NCBI GenBank assembly: GCA_037975125.1
Contig: CM075857.1
Location: 46,257,672-46,321,671 of the forward strand
Direction: 5' to 3'
DNA: 64,000 nucleotides
Source: Latrodectus hesperus
Lineage: Eukaryota; Arthropoda; Arachnida; Araneae; Theridiidae
The position numbers and the translations under genes were made by a program. This document shows, piece after piece, positions 1 through 14,800 of this stretch. A model generated the notes under the pieces. It had not been told where the DNA came from. It ran no database searches and was given only the letters and a program-made list of their open reading frames with translations. Numbering within the stretch: the first letter of the stretch is position 1; each line of letters starts with the position of its first letter.

Positions 1-2078
1 GTGAATATGGTCAATGTATTTCTGGATGTCGAAGAGATGCAGAGTGTCCTCTTTCTGAAGCTTGTATCAATAACCAATGTTTGAATCCATGTGCCAGCCC
101 TACAGCGTGTGGCACAAAAGCCCAGTGCCAGTCTGTCAATCACAGACCCTTATGTTCTTGTCTTCCTGAACACACAGGTGACCCAAGGGTTGAATGCTCA
201 AGAGTGGAATGTATTATTGATTTTGATTGTGGAAATGGGAAGATTTGTCAGAATTACCGTTGCTTGGGTAAGTTATCCATTGGAAAGTAACTGAAATTTT
301 TAATTGGCTGAATTTGCAAGGTTATAAAAATTCCTTTTTAATCTTTTCCTGATATTTTTATAAATTATTTTTTGTAAAATAGAGAAACTTTTTTAAACTT
401 TTAATTTTATATAAAGAATTGAAAATTTTATTCTTCAATATAATTTTTGTGAATAGTTTCAAGATTGATTTAAGAATTGAATACTCTGTGTATTCTTACC
501 TTCAGTGTGTAATAGTTTATCCATAAAATCTAATTAAATTAATCCTCCATATGTCTTAAACTGTAATTATCAATTTCAAAATCAATTTCAATTTACTCAT
601 AAAATTTTCATTTTATTTTAATAATATATGTTAAATTAAAGTAGGTAACCTATCACTAATTAAAAACCTAGGAATGAACCATATGCAACTTATGAATGAA
701 CTTTTAGTTTAGTTAATATTTGTTTCTTTTGTATAAATATATTATGATTCCATGAAATAAGTTCGTATTTGTTTCCATAGCATGAAATAAGTTTATATTG
801 AAATACGAGCGATATTTGTTTCCTTATATTGGGGGAAACAAGTCCCTAAACTTAGTAAAAATTTATTTTCAAATTTTCAGTTGGATGCAGATCAGATCAG
901 GGTTGCTTAAGCGATGAAGTATGTATCAGCAGACAATGTCAGAAGTTATGTATGTTTAGTAATACATGTGGTGTGAAATCTATCTGTTCTGCAAGCGCTC
1001 ACCGAGCTCAGTGTTCTTGTCCTCCAGGGTATACAGGAAATCCTATCATTGAATGTCGAAAAAGTAAGTTAAAATGATGGAACTCCTTTTCACAGGTTTA
1101 TCTCAAAATTTTTTTATGCTACTATATTAATACAAAAGTATTTTTAATATTTTTTTCTATTTAAATATTTCAATAATTTGACTATTAAATTTTAATTGAT
1201 TACCACTATTTTCAGTTGAAGGTTTGTGTGAATCAAATTCTGATTGTCTTCCTGGAAAGATTTGCATTAACAAGCGATGTGAAGGTAATTTATTAAAATA
1301 ATAAGATATGTGTTTAATAAGATATGCTATTAATACCATTGTATTTAATACTATTCAATAATTTAAATCTTTTTTATTTCAAGTCTTTAATGCTTTTTAA
1401 TTAAATAGGTTTTTCAAAGAAATCTTCAAAAAATTAATATTTTTATTACAAATGTGAAAATTTTTCATATACAAATTCTTATTATTATTAACAAATTTAA
1501 AAGCTATAAGCAGTTTTTCTAACTTAATAAATAATTTACTTAACAGTTTTGTTTTGACAATATTAACACACAAGATTTAAGATTTTAATAATTTTATCTT
1601 TATCAGATGATGTTGAATGTCGTAGAGATGAAGATTGCTTATTGGGCCACATTTGTCAGAGAAATAAGTGCTTTGGTATGGATGAATTTTATTAAATAAT
1701 TTTACTAGAATAAAGAACATTATTTATTTTTAATTATTATTATTATCAAACATTCTAGTCTACACTTTGTATATTTTAACTATAAACAATCATTACATTT
1801 AAAATTTCTTTTTATATTTTTATAGAATTATGAAATAGTTTAATTTGGATTTTAAAATGTAAAAATATATAACATTGAGATTACAGACATCTATGCATAA
1901 CTTTCTTTACTTTTTATAAATTTTGTCATTAAATTAAATAAATATGCACTCAAAGTTAATATTTCAAATTTCTTATTTTCCTACTATTTTCAATCTTTTT
2001 ATAGTTCATAGGAAAAATATTTTTTTACACGGGTATTATGAAAAATGTATTTTAAAGCTATAATTTATTACTTTGCAA

Positions 2079-2144
<66 letters not shown>

Positions 2145-5100
2145 AATATGTTACTGAACAGTATTTTAAAATTTTTCTAAATAGTGGGTTGCCGCAATGA
2201 TGAAAATTGTGCTCTTGATGAAGGGTGCTACAATTCTCAGTGTCAACGTGTGTGTTCATTACCAAGAGCTTGTGGATCAAATGCAAGATGTGAACCCATA
2301 AGTCATAGGCCTCAATGTTCTTGTCTTCCAGGATTTACTGGAAATCCTCAGATTGAATGCCGAACAAGTACAAAGCTTATTTTTGAATAAATAGCAAAAG
2401 ATTATTTAAAATAACTAATGTAAAATTTTAACTAAATATAACATAAATATTACAAAAATATAAACTTAATTTTTTAACTGTATTAATTATTTTAGTTAAT
2501 TTTTTAATTAAGATCATTTGTTTATTACTGAATTATTTTTACTAATGTATTTATTTATTCTAGTTGGTCCTGAATGTCGCAGGGATGCAGATTGTAATCC
2601 TGGCCAAGTTTGCCTTGGAGGAAAATGCACTGGTAATTCCTTTTTCTTTTTTCAAATAAACACACACTCTTATGTTTTTGTTTTAGTTTTTATAATATTT
2701 ATTTTTACGTTTATAATTCTTAAATCTCTAACTTTAAATTGTTTTAATTATAGTTGTACCTGGCTGTAGTTCTGATAATGATTGTAATCCAGGACAGATT
2801 TGTGAAAACACAAAATGTTTATGTAAGTAAATTTGTCATACATTTTCATATACTTGTTTCTTATATTTTTATAATATCTATTGATTAGGAACTATTTTAT
2901 GTTATATATTTTTTAATATTTGTGCTGGACATTTTTGGGAAATGTTTTTAATTAAATCTTAATATAATATTCTTAAGCACTTTTTTCTCAATAGATGGAT
3001 GTAGGAGTCATAGTGATTGTGGTTTTACTCAAGAATGCTTTGAAAATCAGTGTCAGAATCCTTGCAAACCTGGAAAATGTGGCATTAATGCAGAATGTAA
3101 AGCTATCAACCATGCAGCTCTTTGTCGCTGTCCACCAGATTACAATGGAGATCCGAAAGTATTATGCAGAGCAAGTAAGTATTATTTTTGAAAAACATTC
3201 CTTAAAAATTCCTACTTGGGATTTTTTTATTAAATTTTTTGTAGTTATATGTCCTGATAAGGGAAAAGATTATTAAGATAAACTTTCTGTTCTTCCTTTT
3301 CAGTTCAAGTGGAATGCCATGTTGATACAGATTGTGAGTTAGGAAAAATTTGTATAAGCACTAGATGTTTAGGTAATTTATGATTTTACTGGTAATTTTT
3401 ATAAAAAATTTATTTTCTTCTACTCCATTGATGGAGTATAGATTAAACAATTGTCGAATTTATATTTTCATTTAATGTACTGTTTTATTAATAATTTAAT
3501 TAATATTTTGAGTTTCAGAATAAATTTTAATAATTTAGTTTCAAAAATAATTTTAAGTTCCTATTTATTTGGTCCTAATCTTACCATTTTTTAAATACAA
3601 ATAATGTCATTAATTGATAAAGAAAAACTTATGAATATGTGATAAAAATTTCATATATTTGCTGCCATAGTACTTGTTTTTTCACTTGTTTCTTATTTTA
3701 TAAAGTCATTTTTGATTTAAATCAAAATTATCTGCACACTGCCATTCTCAAAGTATGTGTACTAATCACTATTATATTAATTAAAGAAATATATAGCTAA
3801 TATTGGGACAGTATTGTAGTAATTGTGTCAAAGAACTTTTATTGGAATTTTGTAACAATCCCATTTGTTTCTAGAGGGATGTCGGTATAATGAGCACTGT
3901 CCAGATGATAAGGCTTGCATTCAAGGGCGCTGTGATACACCATGTAGACCAGGTGCTTGTGGCCTGAAAGCTTTGTGCAGAGCAACTAACCATCAAGCAG
4001 AATGTACTTGTCCTCAAGAGCATAAAGGAAATCCTAAAGTTCAATGCATACAACCAGAACCAAGAGCTCAGTGCCAATACAATTCTGATTGTGCTCCTAG
4101 CGAGATATGTGAGAACTCACATTGCATTGGTGAGCTTTATTTATTAACGGATCAACTAAGAATTCAGATATTCATGCTCTTAATAAAATGCTAATAATGA
4201 GTATTCGATAAAATTCTTATCAATATATTTTAACTGTGTTTTAAAATAAATCCATAAGTTTTACATGCGTTTATTATTTGTAACTATGAAAAGGATCTAT
4301 AGCAATCAACTCTTATACAGAAATAAAATCTCAACAATGAAAATGTATTTCATTTTCAGTGATTTTATAATTTAACAATTCTTTATGTACTAATTTAAAT
4401 TGAAGTGATTCTTAGAAGTCAGACAGCTAACTCATAGTCTTAGTAAAATAATGTTTTAGTATCAAAACTAAGTATCAAAACTCAATGCATATTTTTTACA
4501 AATATAGTTGTTACTGGATGCCGATCTGACTCCTTCTGCCACACTGGAGAAATCTGTGAAAATACAAAATGCATACGTAAGACTTTTAACATAATGTTTC
4601 ACTATATTTTTATAACTTTATAACATTTTTGTCATATCCTGATAATTTATTGTCTTACAGTTGGATGCAGGACAGATTCTGATTGCACATTTGATAAAGC
4701 TTGTGTGAATAGTAGATGTGTGAATCCTTGCAGTGTTCAAGATCCATGTGGTAGAAATGCAGATTGCCGTCCTATTGTTCATCGACCTTATTGTACTTGT
4801 AAGACTGGTTTTGAAGGAAATCCAAATGATTATTGTAAAGAAAGTAAGTTTACTACAATTTTTTTCTGTATTTTGTTATTTTTTATATCATTAGAAATGT
4901 AATATAGCACTGTATATTTTCTAAGTTTTAAAATAGAATAAACTTATAAAATTTTGGGAATTTTTTTTTAATTTCTAATTATTTTATTATTCATGAACCA
5001 TTCTAAGTTAAATATTTATTAAAAATATCCAAATATTTAAATTTTGAAAAATAATATTAATAATTTTTTAAAAAAAACTTGTTTAAATAGTTAATATTTA

Positions 5101-8100
5101 TTAAAATATTGATATTGTGACAAATATTATTAAACAAATTTGGAAACTATTTATTCATCAAGACACTTTTAGATACTTTAAAAAATTGATTAATACAATT
5201 TTTGTCTTTCATTATTCAAATTTAAGAAAATGGTGCATCAAATTTACAATCAATGCAAAACGTACCTGTAATGAAAAAAAATTATGTTGGACATTTCTAT
5301 AAATTAACAGAATTAAAGTAAACTTTTACTGTTTGCTGCAAACTATTTTAGTTTACGATTCCTTACTTTTAATTTTAAAATTTTTAAAATTCCCTTATTT
5401 ATATAAAAATCAAATTAAATAATGTATATTTTAATAATATATTATTAATTTTATTTAAATCTGATTGCTTTTACTTCTTTACAAAAGTACCCAGCCAGTT
5501 GGTTGAGTGTTTGGCTGATACAGATTGCCGTACATCCCAAATATGTGAATCTAGAAGTTGCTTAGGTAAGATTTTAGAAATCTACTATAAATTTAGATAT
5601 GTATTCTATCATTCTATGTCTCATTTGGATAAATATTACTAACTTCATAATTTATTTAACCTTTAAATGTTTTAGATGGATGTCGTAGAAATGAAGATTG
5701 TCAGTATAATGAAGCTTGTGTCAATCGCCAGTGCACTGATCCTTGTTCGTTCCCAAATGTTTGTGGAATTGCCGCTAGATGTCTTGTAAATAATCATCAT
5801 CCCATATGTACTTGTCCTTCATCGTTGACTGGAGATCCAAATATTCAATGTATACCTGGTAAGTTTTATGTTTGTGTTTATTACCATCACATATTTTAAT
5901 TTATTAGACCATTCGATTTAATCTATTATTTTATTTGCTACAACTATATTATTTTACCCAAAATATATAATCATTATTAATGGCTATATTTCAGACATAA
6001 TTTATGCTTATAAACATTTGTCTTATTTTCAATAAAACTTTAAATTTTTATAATTATAAAAATATTAACTATAGAATAAAAATTAAAAAAATATATTTCC
6101 TTTTTAATATTATTTGTCTTTTATTAATATTTGTTAAATATTTTTTCTATTTTATTTTTTAAATGACAAATATTAATTTTTTTAGTTTTAATAATTATGA
6201 ATTTATTGCATTAAAGTGTTATAACAATAAACTCATTAATTCTAATAAAAATAAAAATATATTTTCATTAATAAATTATAAATGCTACATGCAAAAAGTC
6301 ATGGAAAATGTTATACTGCTTTTATTTTTCAAGAAAATATAAATATTTATATTTCTTATTATTTCGAAAAATATTTTTTAAATCTGATTTTAAATATATA
6401 TAATTTATTTTCTTATTTATTTTAGTTATTAAAATTGTTTTATTATGTAATTATAATTCTCATTTAAAAAGCAAACTAGTTAATTATTAATTCTTTTAAA
6501 ATATATGAAAGTAAAATAACTACAAAAGTCAAATTTGATTGAATATTATAAAAACTAGAAATTAAGATTATGTAGATTTTTTCATACTTGTATTGTTTTA
6601 ATATATTCTAGTAAATAAGAAGTAATTCGATCATAATTTAGAGTTTAATTTATAGAAATTTAATTTAATTGAATCTAATGATTTCTGTTGTGAAAATTAC
6701 TTTTAGTACCACCTGATCATTGCTATACTGATGATGGCTGTGGAGCTGGTCACATATGTGAGAATAATAGATGTATTGATGCTTGCCGCACTTATCATTC
6801 ATGTCCATATGATAAAGATTGTATTAACAAGAGATGTCAAGATCCTTGCAGTTTCTTTGGTGCATGTGGAACTAATGCCATATGCCACACTAATGATCAC
6901 ATTGCCATATGTACTTGTGAGCCTGGCTATGTAGGTGATCCTAAGAAAAGTTGCATTTTAGGTACCTATATTTTATATTTTTTTACTTATATTTTTTTAA
7001 TATTCGTGCTATTTCATTTTTTCTATGTGGAAATTTATATAAGATATTTAACATTTTCTTCTTTCATTCATTCTATTATTTTAGAGAGACAGCCAGATGT
7101 TGGCTGCCTTGATGATGCTGAATGTGGTGCTGGATTCATTTGTGAATCTGGAGAATGCTATGAAGGCTGCCGAAATGATTATCAATGTCCACCTGATGCA
7201 GCTTGTGTCCGCCGCCGCTGCGAGAATGTTTGTAACCAACCTGGTGTTTGTGGAGTTAATGCTCAATGCATGGCAGATAATCACAGGCCTATTTGTAGCT
7301 GTAATCCAGGATATGTCGGAGATGCCAGAGTTGAATGTAGGATTATGGATGAGCCAGAGTGTCGCTCAGATGACCAGTGCTCATTCCGTCATATCTGTGT
7401 TTATGAAAGATGCATCATTGGATGCCGTACAGATGAAAATTGTGGGTCAGAAGAAGCTTGCATCAATAGAGTATGTCAAAATCCTTGCAGTATGTTTGGA
7501 GCTTGTGGAAGAAATGCAATTTGTCGTCCTATTAATCACAAACCAGAATGCTCTTGTCCATCAGGTTTCAGGGGAAATCCAAATGTTGTTTGTGAAAAAG
7601 GAGGAATTGTACCAGAATGTACAATTGATCGAGAATGCAGCGTAGGTAGAATTTGTGAAAACACTCGATGTGTTGTGGGATGTCGCCATGATAATAATTG
7701 CCCACGTCACCTGGCTTGTGTGAATCGTCAGTGCCAAGATCCATGTTTGCTTCCTAATAGTTGTGGAGTTAATGCAGAATGCCATGCTGATAATCATCGT
7801 CCAATCTGCACATGCCCAAGTAATTTCCGTGGCGATGCCTATATTGAGTGCAGAATAGCTGGCATTTCTGTTGAATGTGAACATGATCTTGAATGCTCAG
7901 TTGATAAGATATGTGAAAATACTAAATGTGTTAAAGGCTGCCGAACTGATGCAAATTGTAGATTTGAAGAAACTTGCATCAATCATGTGTGTCAAAATCC
8001 TTGCACTGTATATGGAGCTTGTGGGCAAAATGCTATTTGTAAGGCTATTAATCATGATAGATTATGTACATGTGCACCTGGTTACAGTGGAAATCCACAT

Positions 8101-11100
8101 ACTTTATGTAGTAGAATACCTGTTCTACCAGAATGTACAATTGATAGGAATTGTTCCCTTGGCCAAATATGCCAGAATCAGCGATGTGTTATTGGATGTC
8201 GCTCAAATATTAATTGTCCTTATGATGAAACATGTCTGAATGGTCATTGCCAACAAGTATGTGATCTTAGTGGTGCTTGTGGACAGAATGCTCACTGTAC
8301 TCCTGTAGAACATCAACCACATTGTAGTTGCCCTGCTGATTTAACTGGAGATCCACTTGTTTCTTGTCAACCTATTCCAGAACCAGGCTGTCGCAGAGAT
8401 ACTGATTGTGCCGTTAGTCAAATATGTGTCAAATCAGAGTGTGTTTGTAAGTATTATTATGCTTGAAATAATGTCGTTTTTTAATATTTTTATGCAGTTT
8501 GATACTAAAAAATATGTTTTCCAGCTGGATGTCGCTCCCACAGTAATTGTCCATTTGACCAGGCATGTGTAAATAGAATTTGTCAAGATCCATGTACCAT
8601 TGGTGGAATATGTGGTGTAAATACTCAGTGTCATGCATCAGATCATAAAGCAATTTGTTCATGCATTCCAACATATACTGGAGATCCTTTAAATCAGTGT
8701 ACAAGAAGTAAGTATCCTCAAATATATATACATATATATATGTATGTATGTATGTGTATTTAGCCAATCAACATAATGCACACACATATCAAATCAAACT
8801 GTAAATTTCTCATTTAAAAGCGATATATTTTTTCTGTTTCTCTAATTCGTTTTTTATCTTTGAAATATTTAAAATCATTTTTCCGTAATTTCCAAATTTT
8901 ATTAATATAATAATAATTTAATGTGTCTCAACATTACGTTATCTATAGTAATTTGTAAACACAATAATATTATAATTTGTAATGTAACTAAGATAAAGCA
9001 AATCATGAATTATTTAGCACATGGCTAATAATATCTTTTGTTCGGTTTAAGTCTAAAATGTATTAGATGAGAATTTATTCAGCTATTATATTTTAGAATT
9101 TTATAAGTCAACTCAATGTTGCATATTCTTTACAAACTAAAGATTTTGGTGGTGTTCGTAATTTTAATTAAATACGAAGGAAAAAAACATTATATATTAT
9201 AATTTATTGTCCTAATATATCTCTCACTGTTTTCCTTGTGATAATATTATTATAATTTTCTTTTATATTTTATTTGGTAAAATTAAAAATATCATTAAAA
9301 TGCTTCTAGAAAATTATTAGATTTAAAATTCTTATGACATGTAAATTTATTTTGTTTTAGGAAAATAAATTATTTTGCTGCACTATTAAAAATTTTTTGA
9401 ATAATATAAAATTATCACCATAAATATGAATTTATTACATTGTTGTGTGCTTTAAAAGTATATATATTATTGTTAAAAATAAATAAATATTGTATTTTTT
9501 AAAAATAATATATGTTTAATATATTTTAGAAGCAAATAACATGAAATATTTCATACAAAAATGCTTTCATTCATATTCCACTTTATTGATTTATGTTGGT
9601 AAAAATAATTTCTTATTTTAATGAAATATTTAAACAATATACAATGAAAAAATTAATTTATATATACTTTATATTTATTGCAGTATCTTATGAATGTGAA
9701 AGTAATAGCCATTGTGGTCGGAATTACGTTTGTGTCAATAATGCATGCAAAGGTAACTAAAGCTTTTAACTAATTTATTATATTCTTGTTTTCAGTGACA
9801 GAAATAAAAACCTTTATATCATTTTATATTACTTATTCATATTAAATATTAATATTGCATTGTTGAAAAGTTATTCCATTCAAATGTTTATTTAAAAATT
9901 ATTGTTAATCATCTTTACTATACTATTGGCTTATCTATACTTTTGGCAATGCTGTTTTGTTTATAATACATTTATTAAATCATATTTCTGTTTATTTATA
10001 GATATCAATGAATGCTTACAAGGCAGAGGACCCTGTGCTTTGGGTGCTATTTGTTCCAATTTGCCTGGTGGTTACAAATGTAGTTGCCCTGTTGGTCTTG
10101 ATGGGGATCCATATGGGCAAGGATGTAAGTATTTTATATCCATAATTACTACACAATTCCTTAATTCATTATTATGTCATTTATGAATTCTTTATGAAAT
10201 CCTTTTAAAAAATTTGCAAATACTTTTTTAAAAAATACTAACTTTTTTTCAGTTTTCTTACAATACAGTAAATTACCTTAGTAATTATAAATCTCTTAAC
10301 TTATAAATAGAATTTACACTGCAAAATAAATTTATTTTTTTATTAAAATATTTTTGTTAATAATATTACTATATTGCTATTCACTTAAAATTATGTGACA
10401 AAATAAATTAATTAAAATGCTGTCTATTATTCTTAATTTTAACTTTTTATAGGTCGTCAAATGCCAAAGATGTGTAGGCGAGATGAAGATTGTAAATCAA
10501 TTGAGGCTTGCAATCGACTCACTGGAGAATGTTATGGTACGAAAATTTATATGAATGGAACATTTTGAGACTATTTTTTTAATATGATATATTTAATACA
10601 GGAGAATGTAAAACACATGAGAAAATTTGAATTGTTATATTTATAAATAACAAAATTATTATATCATAAATATTGTTTCATATTTTTATAGTTTTCGTCG
10701 GTGTTATTCTGGAAAAATACTTTCTATTTAAGTCATTATTACTTTATGAGAAGAAAATTAGTAATACATGGTGTTATTAATAATTTACACAAATGATTTA
10801 TAGAGAGTTTGTATATGTTTTTTTTTTTTTTTTTAAAGTAAAAGTAACATAATATTTTTAAGAAAATGTTGCCGAAAGGGAAAATTTATTTTCTTTTTTA
10901 AAAAAGTTATGTAACATTTTTATTTTTCAAAAAGATAATTAAGTACTTTTTAATGTAAAACTGTTGCTTTTTTAATTTTAACAGAAGTATGTAATCGTCC
11001 TGGTATTTGCGGAAGAGGGGCCTTATGCAGTGCTGCTAATCATCATCATGAATGCTATTGTCCACCTGGACTATCAGGAAATCCATATATTGAATGTAGC

Positions 11101-11783
11101 ATTTGTAAGTTTAACTCGCCAGTAATGACTATATTATTTTTGAAGTAGAGATTGTTATGGTTTTTTTTTTCCTAACTTGTGTTTCATTTTTAAGTTGAAA
11201 CATGTGGTCCTCATAACCCTTGTTCTGGTAACCTTGTATGCTTGGATGGTACTAAATGCGGATGTCCTTCACCATTTGAACAAAGAGGATTTTTCTGTAT
11301 TAGTGAGTAATCTAAATTAACTGTTAAGTAAAAAGATATTTATTAATGATTCTGCTGTTTATATTAAAATCTTCTTTATTTTTCCTACTTTTTAATCTTT
11401 TTTATTTAATTAAAAATAAAATATTCTTATTTTTACTGTAATTTTCTTTTTATTTATGTATAATCAAGTATTAATAAATTCATTGTTTTACCATGAATAT
11501 TATATTTGGTCTTGTAAATTTTTATTTCAAAGTTATATTTTTAAATTGTTCTTTAATTTTGCTAAATGATTTTGTGTAAAATATGTAAAGAAATAAAACT
11601 TAAAAATATATTTAAATTCTTAGCTTCAGAAACAAGTCGAAATTGCAGTACTTCTAATCCTTGTCCTACTAATGAAGAATGTGTATCAGCAGAATATCCT
11701 GCTGGTATATGTGTTTGTCCTAAAGGCTTTGTTTTAATGTCAAATGGAATTTGTAGAGGTATATATTAAATTTAATTTTTTAA

Positions 11784-11829
<46 letters not shown>

Positions 11830-14800
11830 TATATAAGCTAAAATGTAAATAAAAAATTTATTTCTGTATTTTATTTAATTAAATTTTTATGAAATATTTT
11901 TGAAATTGAATAACAATTGGCTACAAAATTAATAAAAATGTGAGAATTAAATTATTGCCATTCTGTTGCATAATTTAATTGCTTTGAGTAATGATTTTTC
12001 TTATATTTAAAAAAAGATTTTTTAAACTTATTAGTAATACCTAAGAAATATTCCAAAATGATCAATTTTATAAATACATTTGTTAATTAATAAAACTGAA
12101 ATAAATGTAGTTATCAAACGCCTGATAACCATTAATCTAAAACTTTCATTATAAAATGTAATTTTATGTTAAATTTAAATCATAAGCTTTTTTTACACAA
12201 AGAATATTCAATTATGGTACATTTTTGTATGTTAACATTACTTTATTTTGGTGACATCTAGATATAAATGAATGTGAGCAAAGTCCTTTCCCATGTGGTA
12301 CTGGAGCTCAGTGCTTTAATACTATTGGCAGCTATATGTGTCGCTGTCCTCCTGGCACATTTGGAGAGCCTTTTAATTCTGGATGTAAGTTATTATTTAT
12401 ATAGTTTTGTAATATTAATGTTTTTAGATAACTTCAAATAATATGCCTCAGATATTTTAGAATATAAAACATTTAATTTTTATGCTAATACCTCTTCAAT
12501 GTTTTGATGTATATATATGTATCATAATAAAGTGGCTGTGAAGAAACAACACCAAGATTAATTTTGTTACATCTATCATACATTTTAACCTGATGAAATT
12601 TAAATTTGCAGAAACATATCAATTGATAAAAACTAAACGTCATTAGTTGAAATATTTAAATCTATTAATGTACTTCAAAACTAAATTTATTTAATCAATT
12701 TTTGATGTGGTAAGTTTAAAAACAGAAAATGTATTATTATTACCATGTATAAAATAAATTCATTTTTATTAAGTCTTTATTATACCTTGATAAAATATTA
12801 TAAATAAAGGAAATTTTATTTGCTTCCTGTGCAAAGTTGTATTATATATTAAATGTTATGTGTGTTGCGGCTCTTTTTCTTCTATATTTGTATTATCATA
12901 TTGAATTAATAATTCATAAAGTAAAAGAAAATTAGTGTATCCACATTTATCCCCTTTGATAGCTATCGGGAATGAATCATAAGTATATACTTAATAAATT
13001 TGAATTTTATACTGTCTTACAATACATATCTATTTTCCATAACATGTTTCATATTTAATCTTCAATAATAGGTCAACGCAGAGAAGGCTATTGTCAGTCG
13101 GACTTAGAATGTCCAAATCATTTAGCTTGTGATGTAGAGGCTGAGCAATGCTATGGTATGTAATCTTTATAGTTTTTTTTTGTATCAATTGGTTTGACTC
13201 AATATGTACTGTTTATTTTAATTTATTCACAATTATGCTTTTAGATCCATGTATAGTCAGCAATCCTTGTGGTCGAAACACAAAATGTAGTGTTATTGAT
13301 CATAGTCCACAGTGTGAATGTATTTCTGGATTCCGAGGAAATCCTCTTGAATATTGTCATCCAAGTAAGTTGTGCTTGTTAGTTATTTTTACTTTAAATG
13401 ATTACATTTAAATTGTAAAAGCTTTACTGTAAAACTAATTTTATGACATTTGTTTTTTTTTTCAGTTGGTCCTAGCTGTCAGAATGATATAAGTTGTCCT
13501 GGCAATCTGTTCTGCCTTGGAGATGGAACATGTGGCTGCCCTGGTGATTTTAAGAGAGTTTCTGATTTCTGCATTTGTAAGTTTATTTAATATGTTTTTA
13601 TCTAAATTGCAGCAATTCTATTAGCTTCTGCGTAAAAGAATTTATAAAAAATAATTTTTCAATGATAAGGTATTCCAAAATATGACTTAGCAGTTTAGAG
13701 ATTAACACATCACCGTTAAATATAATTACTTTTAATCACAGTTAATTATGTTAGATGTTATTGTATTTTTTTACTAATTTTTAATAGTTATGGTATTTTA
13801 TATTTTATATATAAAAAGATAACTGTACTGAAAATATTTAACAAATATATATTTTGTAGTGACTAGCATTAATTGTACAACAACCAATCCTTGTCCTGAT
13901 AATCAAAGATGTGTGTATACTGGACGTGATGCTGGCTATTGTATATGTCCTAGAGGATTTAAATTGCTTGTTAGTGGAGTTTGTATTGGTAAGTTGTTTG
14001 AAAATATCTGATAATTTATACATGTACAAAGTCTTATTTATAAATTAATGTTATTTTATACTCTAAAAAATTTATTTTATTAAAATAAGCTATATAATAC
14101 CATTTAATATTTTTGCTTTTACAAATTGAATGTAGTAATTTTTATAAAGCTATAAAATGCCAAGCACTTGTAAAATTGATTAAAAACATATTAATCATTT
14201 GTTACTAATATCAACTGTATATCTTTAACAAATATATAAATTAGTAATTAAGTAATATTTAAGTAAGTAAAAAGTAATTTTTTGTTCAGAATTATTGTAT
14301 TAAGAAAACGTTATATAATAATAGAAAAGTGTAAGAATCAAACTTTATTTGCAAATTAAAAATTTTAAATATTTTGCATGTCTTAAATATGCTAAAATTA
14401 TTTTAATAGATTTATATGAATTTCATTGCTAAAATTATTTAATTGTTCATGGTTACAGAAAAAAATGTCTTAAATCAGCTGTGTCAAATATAATTTAAAA
14501 AATACTTTTGATTTCATACACTTAAATACTTGAATATTCAAATAAGCTTAATTTATATTGTTATTTCTGGCATAGCATATGACATTCTTTGTTTTCTTAT
14601 TTAGATATTAATGAATGTCAAGAGCATGGACATTCTTTATGTGGAGAATCTGCAGAATGTGTTAATACGCCAGGTTCATATGAGTGCCACTGTCCATCTG
14701 GTTTCAGAGGGGAACCTTATGGAGGAAAATGTGAAAGGGAAGAACCACCAGGATGCAAAAGTGATAGAGATTGTCTGTATCATGAAGTTTGTGATTCATT

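Larger units (their letters stand above)
1..9752 (+). other. dpy: Four-cysteine (DPY) / EGF module array of the dumpy-like gene
   Basis: Exons 1-18: 1-267, 881-1063, 1216-1284, 1607-1675, 2185-2367, 2564-2632, 2754-2822, 2995-3174, 3304-3372, 3875-4129, 4508-4576, 4661-4843, 5488-5565, 5676-5858, 6707-6961, 7085-8446, 8525-8707, 9684-9752. Two exon classes recur. A 69-nt exon encodes one short module of the form C-x3-D-x2-C-x5-C-x4-C. A 180-183-nt exon encodes a similar four-cysteine segment followed by an EGF-like module with CG.NA.C and C.CP.G..G.P motifs. Together they form a unit of about 84 residues. Exons 10 and 15 (255 nt each) are fusions of the two classes. Exons 3-4 and 6-7 are pairs of short modules with no EGF module between them. 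The DPY/EGF alternation is the known hallmark of Dumpy. Confidence 0.9.

Noticed and set aside
7081..8239. Overlapping frames on both strands within exon 16 (for example 7561-7884 minus)
   Set aside because: They are side effects of the regular cysteine-codon pattern in the repeat-encoding exon. The plus frame 7085-8446 is the real one.
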